A stretch of 64,000 bases of DNA, taken from NCBI RefSeq assembly GCF_001690985.1, contig NZ_MAJS01000035.1:233529-297528 (forward strand). Reading direction: 5' to 3'. The notes under the pieces are model-generated. The model was not told the origin of the DNA. It saw only the letters and a list, made by a program, of their open reading frames with translations, and ran no database searches. Each line of letters starts with the position of its first letter. Position 1 is the stretch's first letter. The stretch is from Aliivibrio sp. 1S175. GTDB taxonomy: Bacteria > Pseudomonadota > Gammaproteobacteria > Enterobacterales > Vibrionaceae. Position numbers and translations under genes: made by a program. Below, in pieces: positions 57,465 to 64,000 of this stretch.

Positions 57465-59377
57465 CAGGATATTTTCTACAAGCCTTTATCTACCTGTTTG
57501 CCGCCGTCGTAGCCGTACCTATCGCTAAACGCCTTGGCCTTGGTTCTGTACTTGGTTATTTAATTGCTGGTGTCGTGATTGGTCCAATTATTGGATTAGT
57601 TGGCGAAGAGACTACAACGATCCAGCACTTTGCTGAATTCGGTGTTGTAATGATGCTGTTCCTTGTTGGTCTTGAGCTTGAACCTAAAATGCTATGGGGA
57701 ATGCGTCATCGCTTAATGGGACTAGGTGGATTACAAGTCGGAGGTACTACTGCCATTGTTATGGCTATTGCCCTATTCTTTGGTCAACCTTGGACCATTG
57801 CATTGAGTATTGGTTTAATCTTTGCGCTTTCTTCAACCGCTATCGTGTTGCAGACATTCAATGAAAAAGGACTAGCTAGAACAGAAGGCGGACAAAACGC
57901 ATTCTCTGTGTTGTTATTTCAAGATATCGCCGTTATTCCAATGCTCGCTTTCATTCCGCTATTAGCATTACCCGAGTTGGTTGAAAAAGCCCAATTAGCC
58001 GCAGCAAGTGCAGCAGAGCATCATGACGAAATCAGCTTAGTCGTCGGTCTTCCGGGTTGGGCCTATGGTATGGTGATCTTAGCGTCTATTGCTATCGTCG
58101 TTGTCGGTGGTCACTACTTAAGTCGTCCGTTATTCCGTTTTGTCGCAAGCTCAGGCCTACGAGAGATCTTTACTGCCACGGCATTAATGCTTGTGATTGG
58201 TATCGCAGCACTGATGAGTTTAGTGGGTCTATCTCCTGCTCTGGGGACTTTTTTAGCCGGCGTAGTATTAGCGAACTCAGAGTTTAGGCACGAACTAGAA
58301 TCTAATATTGATCCTTTTAAAGGCTTATTGCTTGGGTTATTTTTTATCACAGTAGGTGCAGGCATCGATTTTGGTATTCTGTTTGACGACTTCTTTACTA
58401 TTATCGGTCTTACCCTTGGTGTTATGGCTCTAAAAGCCTTGATATTATACGTTCTCGCCTTAATTTTTAAGATTAAAAACAGCAATCGTTGGTTGTTTAC
58501 ATTAAGTCTGGCTCAGGCTGGTGAATTTGGTTTTGTACTATTAAGCTTTACCGTTCAAAGTCATGTTCTTCCTCCTGAAATTGCACAACCGTTATCATTA
58601 GTGGTTGCACTTTCGATGTTCTTAACTCCAGGGCTATTCATCTTATTTGATAAAGTGATCTTACCTCGATTTGAGCAAAAATCGAATGATCGTGAAACCG
58701 ACAGTATTGATGAGAAAGGCACGGTAATTATCGCGGGTGGAGGTCGTTTTGGACAAGTAGTCAATCGCTTCTTAGTATCAAATCATGTAAAAACCATTGT
58801 GCTTGACCACCAGGCAGATCAGGTTGACTCATTACGACAAGTAAATACAAAGAGTTACTTTGGTGATGCGACTCGCCCTGACCTACTGCATACCGCTGGA
58901 ATCGAACATGCAGCAATGTTGGTTGTTGCCATCGATAACCAAGAAAGCAGTGTCGAATTGGTAAAATACGTTAAGCACACTTATCCAAAAGTAAAAGTGC
59001 TCGCTCGTGCTTACGATAGAGGCCATTCTTATATGCTTCGTTGTGCAGGTGCCGATTTTATTGAATCTGAAACGACTCGTTCTGCGCTTGAGATGGGAGC
59101 AGAAGCAATGCGTGAACTTGGCCAACATCCATTCCATGTTGAACAACAAAAATTGGCCTACAAAAAGGTAGAGAATCAAAGCTCTGATAAATTATATCAA
59201 GCGTGGTTAGATGACTCCGAAGGCGAACGATTTGATAATAACTATCGTAAACTTTTCATTGAGCTTGAAAGCACCATTAAACATGCCATGAGTAAAGATC
59301 GCTCTGATAAACACAATCAATCAGAGCGTGCTTGGACTCCACCACCAAAAGGCTATGCTGATGATCTTGATGAGTAA
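57461..59377 (+). CDS. Glutathione-regulated K+/H+ antiporter (KefB/KefC-like)
   Basis: 638 residues. A CPA2 antiporter membrane domain (about residues 1-385, twelve or so helices) includes FLVGLELEPKMLWGMR and FALSSTAIVLQTFNEK. A cytoplasmic RCK/TrkA-N domain follows (GTVIIAGGGRFGQVVNRF, about 405-525) with an extended C-terminal tail. These systems release potassium on electrophile stress and are held closed by glutathione. The upstream gene is its oxidoreductase activator. Confidence 0.92.
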   Translation: MTGYFLQAFIYLFAAVVAVPIAKRLGLGSVLGYLIAGVVIGPIIGLVGEETTTIQHFAEFGVVMMLFLVGLELEPKMLWGMRHRLMGLGGLQVGGTTAIVMAIALFFGQPWTIALSIGLIFALSSTAIVLQTFNEKGLARTEGGQNAFSVLLFQDIAVIPMLAFIPLLALPELVEKAQLAAASAAEHHDEISLVVGLPGWAYGMVILASIAIVVVGGHYLSRPLFRFVASSGLREIFTATALMLVIGIAALMSLVGLSPALGTFLAGVVLANSEFRHELESNIDPFKGLLLGLFFITVGAGIDFGILFDDFFTIIGLTLGVMALKALILYVLALIFKIKNSNRWLFTLSLAQAGEFGFVLLSFTVQSHVLPPEIAQPLSLVVALSMFLTPGLFILFDKVILPRFEQKSNDRETDSIDEKGTVIIAGGGRFGQVVNRFLVSNHVKTIVLDHQADQVDSLRQVNTKSYFGDATRPDLLHTAGIEHAAMLVVAIDNQESSVELVKYVKHTYPKVKVLARAYDRGHSYMLRCAGADFIESETTRSALEMGAEAMRELGQHPFHVEQQKLAYKKVENQSSDKLYQAWLDDSEGERFDNNYRKLFIELESTIKHAMSKDRSDKHNQSERAWTPPPKGYADDLDE

Positions 59378-59411
59378 TCACGTGAATAAATAACTCAAGT
59401 ATCCACACATA

Positions 59412-59445
59412 AAAATGCCCTACTCATTACTGACTAGGGCATTTT
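59412..59445. terminator. Bidirectional terminator between antiporter and regulator genes
   Basis: An 11-bp perfect stem (59412-59422 with 59435-59445) with a 12-base loop has A and T flanks. It sits between two convergent genes. Confidence 0.82.
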
Positions 59446-59465
59446 ACTTTGGAACTATACACTCC

Positions 59466-60980
59466 TTATTCTTTGCATTCAGAATAACAACTTGGCTTTC
59501 TCGGGCACACCGCACCACGAGAACAAATCACTCTCGCATCCGTTTCTAACCCACGCTCAATCCAATTAATATTTAATATCTTAGCGACACTGATCAACTC
59601 TCTTTTTATACTCTTGGCTATCGGGCTTTCTCCACCATTTTTGACACACGCTTTTTGTAAATCACGAGCTAATGAAACAGCATCTTTACCTTGTGCTTCA
59701 ATGGCTGGGTTTAAATCAATTCCGGCACACAACACTCGATTATTACCCGCAGGATCGGTCATATTCACCGATTCACAACAATAAATACGCGGTTCATTAT
59801 CGACATTAAGAATGGATATCTGAGCCGAACTCCCCTCTTTTGGTTCTGATAATCGGCGAAATACCGCCCAATGATGACAAGGGTCATTCACTTGTTTCAT
59901 ATTTCCCCAAGGCAGAGGGATACCATTACCTCGATACACCGCTTTAAGCTTGCCCGGAGCATACGCATCAAAATAATGCCAATGAGGGTAAGGAGAAACG
60001 ACCGTCATTCGCCTCATAGCAACAGAAGGAGAGACGCCAGCCAAGCGATGAGCATCTATTTCATACCCATGTCTATCAAGTAATTGTCTAAATGGAACTC
60101 GTGGACATAATAGAGCACCAGCGAAAAAACTGGATTCAAAATCACGCCATGCATTCAAAATGTCTTGTGCGTTTAGTGAGCTATCTGTGTGGTGTATTTC
60201 ATCATCAAATACACGATGACTGCCCACAGATAATGAGCTCTTTAACCCTTCTTTGTTATGTAAAACACAGTGCCCAATATAAACGGCTAAATCATACTTT
60301 AATCGCGTTGGGTGATTCTTTAAGATCTCATTCAGATACACAGTACATGGCGGCTCAAAAAAAGAGGTCAAGAGCTCTTTACCATTAACACCGAATTCAT
60401 CTACGACTGATTTAGGCGTTTCTTTTACCCATTTGAATATCAAGCCATGCTTAGCCGCAATATCCATCATCTGCTCAACACTGAGTGGCAGTTGTTTTAA
60501 CCCAACCTCTTCTGCTGCACGCTCTAAATCAGGAAAGTGATTTTGATTGTTTTCTTGATGGGCTCGAATAAGAAGGTGTGCAAATTGACGGCCAGTAACC
60601 CCTGTTTGGTTGAGCATTTCAGGAATAGCAATTTGAAGGATGTCATTAGAGAACAGAAAACTCGGTTCCAATGCCATTCCACTGATCCCACCTTTTCTGC
60701 CTTTATCAGGCGTAATAGCCTGAGACTCAGGTTCACTGTCTAAAAACCATGATGATTCTTTTTGGAACACAGTAGCGATAACTTCTAACATATCAGCGCT
60801 GGGAACCCGCTTTCCTCTCTCTATCATAGAAAGATAAGACACTGATGGTGAATTCTCGGGATCCACACGAATGCATCGCGTAGAGAGATCTTCCATCGTT
60901 AAGTGATTGCGTTTTCTCAGGTTTCGAATTTTAGTCCCAAGAAAATGACTTTGTCTAATTATACTTTTTGACTGACGCAT
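59466..60980 (-). CDS. XRE-family regulator with short-chain fatty-acyl regulator (ScfR/RamB-like, DUF3612-type) domain
   Basis: 504 residues. An N-terminal helix-turn-helix (about residues 12-65: LGTKIRNLRKRNHLTMEDLS, SYLSMIERGKRVPSADMLEV) is followed by a long C-terminal effector region with the IrrE-like and C-terminal cysteine-rich parts (ICSRGAVCPRKPSCYSECKE). The layout is like RamB/ScfR regulators of acetate, propionate or glyoxylate metabolism, and the DUF3612 subgroup known in vibrios. It is divergent from a malate-synthase-G fragment, consistent with an original glyoxylate-shunt target. Confidence 0.8.
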   Translation of the reverse strand: MRQSKSIIRQSHFLGTKIRNLRKRNHLTMEDLSTRCIRVDPENSPSVSYLSMIERGKRVPSADMLEVIATVFQKESSWFLDSEPESQAITPDKGRKGGISGMALEPSFLFSNDILQIAIPEMLNQTGVTGRQFAHLLIRAHQENNQNHFPDLERAAEEVGLKQLPLSVEQMMDIAAKHGLIFKWVKETPKSVVDEFGVNGKELLTSFFEPPCTVYLNEILKNHPTRLKYDLAVYIGHCVLHNKEGLKSSLSVGSHRVFDDEIHHTDSSLNAQDILNAWRDFESSFFAGALLCPRVPFRQLLDRHGYEIDAHRLAGVSPSVAMRRMTVVSPYPHWHYFDAYAPGKLKAVYRGNGIPLPWGNMKQVNDPCHHWAVFRRLSEPKEGSSAQISILNVDNEPRIYCCESVNMTDPAGNNRVLCAGIDLNPAIEAQGKDAVSLARDLQKACVKNGGESPIAKSIKRELISVAKILNINWIERGLETDARVICSRGAVCPRKPSCYSECKE

Positions 60981-61141
60981 CTTGTAAAATTCACACTGTT
61001 AAGTTTTTGTTGTGAAATTGTAGTCAATATTAAGCTAAGCTTCAATACAAGTAAGCAAACAACTCTGACCAGTGTGACTTACTTACCAATGTCGATAAGA
61101 AATTGGCATTACTTAAGGACTATTTATTCGAGGGCAAGACT

Positions 61142-61705
61142 ATGGCTATCACAAATATAAACAACACAAACAATGCACAACAAGAAACTCCGTTTATGGC
61201 TGAAGCTGTCTATGCCGTGGAAAACATGGATGCAGGTCATACAGAAGAAAAACAACACAACATTAAAAATTTACTCGACCAACTGTTCCCTTTAACAAAA
61301 GGATCGCATCAAGAGGTAACCAACTATCTATTAGATTATCATCATTTAGTGGTGTTTTTTAAAGATGGCGGTTGCAGTGGTTTGCGTAACCCTGGGAAGT
61401 TTGTGGCATTTACAGGTCATCGTTCTTCTCCAGACACCATTCTTTTAAAAGACAACAGTGGCAGCCATGTTGAAATCATTTTTGGTCATCATGAGCCGGG
61501 GAAAAATACACTAGTAACGATTGAAGATATTGAAATGGAGACGTGTACTACGTTTAGTCAAGATTTCAGTTTAGCAGCAATGCGTCATTGGATTAGTTTA
61601 CTAAAACGTGATGAGAAATCGCATCATAAAGCTCATCGTGAAGATAAAGAATACACAGCAAAGAATGGGGACGATTACCAACTTGCTTGCTGTTTTAGTC
61701 TTTAA
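61142..61705 (+). CDS. Malate-synthase-G-like fragment without catalytic barrel
   Basis: 187 residues from the ATG at 61142; the frame is open back to 61103. The sequence follows malate synthase G from about its residue 155 to 315: LLDQLFPLTKGSHQEVTNY, SGLRNPGKFVAFTGH, ILLKDNSGSHVEIIFG, then an EYTAKNGDDYQL block that matches the region after the first catalytic segment. The rest of the roughly 720-residue enzyme, including the catalytic arginine, aspartate and magnesium-binding residues, is absent. It cannot be an active malate synthase. It may be a decayed gene or a domain kept for another use, under the divergent regulator. Confidence 0.6.
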   Translation: MAITNINNTNNAQQETPFMAEAVYAVENMDAGHTEEKQHNIKNLLDQLFPLTKGSHQEVTNYLLDYHHLVVFFKDGGCSGLRNPGKFVAFTGHRSSPDTILLKDNSGSHVEIIFGHHEPGKNTLVTIEDIEMETCTTFSQDFSLAAMRHWISLLKRDEKSHHKAHREDKEYTAKNGDDYQLACCFSL

Positions 61706-61792
61706 ACAAAATATCAATAGAATGGACCATTATATGATTTTTAATAATGGTCCATTTCCATCTAAATCTTTCAATTTTTATTATGATCCGAT

Positions 61793-62158
61793 TCATTCTT
61801 TAATCTTCATTTTTTCTACTTTTGTAAGTTTTGAAACAACAAGATCATAAGAATTATCTATCCATGACTCTATCATGCTCATTGTGACATCTTCTGAGCA
61901 CCTTACTGTAATCCAATGTTTTTTACTCATATGGTAGCCACGTTGAATCTCTTTAAACTCTTCTGTAAGGAACGTTACGTCTTCTGGTTTCGCTTTAAGC
62001 GTAATCTCTAGCTGATCTTTTCTATATCCAATTAATGCAAACATTTTACCAAAAACTTTAAACACATGAGCTTCTGGTCCAAATGGAAATGAATCTTCAC
62101 TGCATGGTTTGGCAAGTAGATAATTGATCCATTCCTTTTCTTGAATGTTGCTCTCCAT
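61793..62158 (-). CDS. MmcQ/YjbR-family protein
   Basis: 121 residues from the ATG at 62158, with GGAGC upstream. The family fold (CyaY-like, DNA-binding type) shows KVFGKMFALIGYR, LEITLKAKPED and GYHMSKKHWITVRCS. YjbR of E. coli binds DNA in its crystal structure context, but cellular roles are poorly known. The gene stands alone, divergent from a small membrane protein gene. Confidence 0.85.
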   Translation of the reverse strand: MESNIQEKEWINYLLAKPCSEDSFPFGPEAHVFKVFGKMFALIGYRKDQLEITLKAKPEDVTFLTEEFKEIQRGYHMSKKHWITVRCSEDVTMSMIESWIDNSYDLVVSKLTKVEKMKIKE

Positions 62159-62221
62159 CAATAGCTCCGTCCTATTTTATGTTAATATCTTTGTACTTTA
62201 ATTTACCGTGAAGAAACAGTA

Positions 62222-62413
62222 ATGTCATCAGAACTTAAGCTTATTCCTATTGCAATTCTATGCGCGGTTCTTTCAGTTGTAGGACATATTATTCTTAGCA
62301 GCCTTTTTTCTAATGCGAGTTGGCTTGAATACACTGCGGCATTTATTCCATTACTTATGATTATTATTGTTTATTTTGCTTTTCAATTTGCCGCTAAAAA
62401 TGATGACCGATAA
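62222..62413 (+). CDS. Small two-helix membrane protein, unknown function
   Basis: 63 residues with two predicted transmembrane segments (about residues 5-28 and 36-57) and a charged end (AAKNDDR). The start ATG at 62222 has GAAGAAA nearby. No family is recognised. It is convergent with the AraC regulator gene, ending only 13 bases from it. Confidence 0.6.
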   Translation: MSSELKLIPIAILCAVLSVVGHIILSSLFSNASWLEYTAAFIPLLMIIIVYFAFQFAAKNDDR

Positions 62414-62426
62414 CGTTTTTTCTGCC

Positions 62427-63215
62427 CTAAATTGAGTGCTTCAATTTATATTGTTCAGGAGTGCAATCGGCATATCGCTTAAACATAGTAATGAAAGGGC
62501 TAGTTTGACTATAACCTAAACTAAATGCGATCTCTTTAATTGACATTTTTTTACGCAATAATTCTAATGAATAAAGGTATCTAATACGTAACCGCCATTC
62601 CGTAAAACTCATTCCTAATTCATTTTGACAATGACGTGCTAACGTTCTCTCTGTTGTATGATTCCGGGCAGCCCATTCAGCTAACGTTCTTTCATCAGCA
62701 GGATTGGATTCTAACGTTTCTAAAATTGGCTTTAATAATTTATCTTTTGATGTTGGTAAAAAACGTTCACTCTGTTTTGCAACTAATAGTTGATCAAATA
62801 AAACGCGGATCAACCTATCTTCTTGCTCATTTTCTGGTTGCTGTATACCTTGCTCACGTAACTCCGCAATAAGAGCTTCCACTAAAGGGCTCACTTCCAA
62901 TAAACACGTATGAGAAGGCAGCTTCTTTGCTAAATCAGGAATAATATTTACGGAACAATAGGCAATAGGTTTACGGTTATAACTTTGATGCTGCATTCCA
63001 GCAGGAACCCAAATAGCAAAATGTGAAGGAGCAAGAAAGCGATGGCCTTCCGCTTTTAACTCTAAAATTCCCCCACTTATAATTTGTAATTGCCCCCATG
63101 AATGGGAATGGGAACGAGTTTCAGTATTTGACCGAAACGCGTCAAATAATAAATAAATATCTGACGGCAGAGTTTCAAAAGTGACTGATGCTTGTATGTG
63201 CCGTTTAACTGCCAT
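62427..63215 (-). CDS. AraC-family regulator with N-terminal cupin
   Basis: 262 residues. A cupin-like sensor domain (about residues 15-100) includes HSHSWGQLQIISGGILEL. The C-terminal AraC DNA-binding domain (about 165-260) has two helix-turn-helix units, with TLAEWAARNHTTERTLARH and IKEIAFSLGYSQTSPFITMF. Arrangement and spacing resemble the NimR/YeaM group of efflux regulators. The target is unknown; a drug transporter would be a typical neighbour, but none is adjacent. Confidence 0.85.
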   Translation of the reverse strand: MAVKRHIQASVTFETLPSDIYLLFDAFRSNTETRSHSHSWGQLQIISGGILELKAEGHRFLAPSHFAIWVPAGMQHQSYNRKPIAYCSVNIIPDLAKKLPSHTCLLEVSPLVEALIAELREQGIQQPENEQEDRLIRVLFDQLLVAKQSERFLPTSKDKLLKPILETLESNPADERTLAEWAARNHTTERTLARHCQNELGMSFTEWRLRIRYLYSLELLRKKMSIKEIAFSLGYSQTSPFITMFKRYADCTPEQYKLKHSI

Positions 63216-63804
63216 CTATCTTCCTAATTCACGGTGTATAACTGTTTGAATATCAACTAATAATTTGTAACTAAACCATATAAGCATAGTTACTTAGCAC
63301 TAACAAGCATATTAATAGAAAAAAAGAAAACCAACTTAAATACACTTTGCTTATTCACATTTTAAAACATATTACCATTCTTGTTATAATGAAGAAAAAA
63401 TAAAAATAATTTTACCTACAAACCATTTGCATTAGAGTATCAATATGATTACTATGCAGCCAATTAATCTATAACTTGTCTTTATTTGTTTTAAATCAAA
63501 AGCATATCGAGTAACAGTAATAATGATTTGGCTAATTAGATTTATTGTTAACTGCGTTCCATTTATTATGGTTAATTATAATGAACATATTCATATTAAA
63601 ATAAGAAAATTGACAGTGTCACGATTATTTAAATGTAATTAATAAATAAATATCATGGTGTAAAACATCTTACCCATTTATTTAATTATATTAACATCAT
63701 GAAGTTTATTTCATTCGGTTTAAAAGCAAAGCGAGAATTTATTTCATTAAAAATGACAACCTCATTTCTTTTATATTATAAAATCACTATTTCCGAGGTC
63801 GACT
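63216..63804. other. Very AT-rich intergenic region
   Basis: About 590 bases with no convincing gene on either strand. Apparent short reading frames overlap the next gene in other frames and show no coding features. The high AT content suggests promoter and spacer DNA, perhaps a silenced or recently altered stretch. Confidence 0.35.
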
Positions 63805-64000
63805 GTGTTAGAAAAAAACACCTCTATGGAAAGCATTTCTCGACGGATCGAGGTAAGAAAAGCAGAACTAGGGCTTTCCAACATCCAAATTGCTACTGCG
63901 TGTGATGTATCCACCAGGACTGTGATCAACTGGACTAGCGGACTTTCTAGTCCGCATATATCCAAGCTTGTTCCGTTAAGTTTTGTTCTTAAAAAAGAGA
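63805..64000 (+). CDS. XRE-type helix-turn-helix regulator, 3' end outside window
   Basis: Frame open from the GTG at 63805, preceded by GAGGT, to the window end; an in-frame ATG at 63826 is the alternative start. The visible 65 residues carry a helix-turn-helix: KAELGLSNIQIATACDVS, then TRTVINWTSGLSSPHISKL. This is typical of phage- or plasmid-type XRE repressors. The C-terminal part is beyond the edge, so the subfamily cannot be decided. Confidence 0.7.
   Translation, partial: MLEKNTSMESISRRIEVRKAELGLSNIQIATACDVSTRTVINWTSGLSSPHISKLVPLSFVLKKE

Noticed and set aside
63699-63905. A 68-residue frame near the right end
   Set aside because: It overlaps the helix-turn-helix gene in another frame and has no ribosome site or protein-like pattern.

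Overview
The window is about 64 kb of AT-rich, gene-dense gammaproteobacterial chromosome. Gene content and protein style point to the Vibrionaceae, most likely Aliivibrio (the A. fischeri group). Supporting signs are a torECA operon with a tiny torE, DUF2986-, DUF3389- and DUF3612-type proteins, a GlyGly-CTERM trypsin-like protease, and pspF next to sapABCDF. The species is an inference. No phage, insertion sequence or CRISPR array is visible, so this is mostly ordinary chromosome with a few eroded or odd genes.

Layout. 1-2.4 kb: an envelope thiol-redox operon (ScsB-like partial, ScsD-like, ScsC-like). 2.7-3.5 kb: a membrane diguanylate cyclase. 3.5-9.3 kb: a seven-gene thiamine salvage operon read leftwards (thiD, an ABC transporter with an NMT1/THI5-type binding protein, tenA, thiM, thiE) behind one TPP riboswitch. 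9.4-14.5 kb: the phage-shock (envelope stress) locus, pspABC-ycjX-ycjF with a sigma-54 promoter and divergent pspF. 14.6-19.8 kb: sapABCDF peptide transporter. 20.1-21.9 kb: a lone GH36 alpha-galactosidase. 22.1-26.0 kb: torECA for TMAO respiration. 26.4-28.2 kb: small conserved proteins and a YjjG-type nucleotidase. 28.3-32.3 kb: cobQ-modABC. 32.5-37.1 kb: a YgiW-like OB-fold protein, a YfaZ-like barrel, a chemoreceptor and an MltF-like transglycosylase. 37.2-41.9 kb: a retropepsin-like lipoprotein, an aspartate aminotransferase, and nrdDG with FNR and NrdR sites. 42-46.5 kb: a secreted EEP-family protein, a Sel1-repeat protein, a Mn2+ riboswitch with an Alx/TerC exporter, a second retropepsin-like protein, and tRNA-Ser and tRNA-Asp. 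46.6-54.7 kb: a desaturase, a GlyGly-CTERM protease, an acyltransferase, a DUF808 protein, and a DUF5666 lipoprotein divergent from a two-component system. 54.7-64 kb: YcbX-like MOSC/ferredoxin, an S4 protein, a 5'-truncated SMR gene, a KefG/KefB-type pair, a RamB/ScfR-like regulator divergent from a malate-synthase-G fragment, small genes, an AraC regulator, and a cut-off XRE gene at the right edge.

The genes recur around three themes: envelope maintenance (Scs, Psp, Sap, YfaZ, MltF, secreted protease), anaerobic respiration and growth (TorECA with molybdate uptake by ModABC, anaerobic ribonucleotide reductase under FNR), and vitamin or metal homeostasis (thiamine salvage, cobyric acid synthase, Mn2+ export). 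The points most worth following are the stand-alone malate synthase G fragment beside a glyoxylate-type regulator, the two single-DTGA retropepsin-like proteins, the TPP riboswitch with a visible ribosome-site hairpin, the composite FNR plus tandem NrdR promoter of nrdDG, the Mn2+ riboswitch ahead of the TerC exporter, and several decayed or very small genes.
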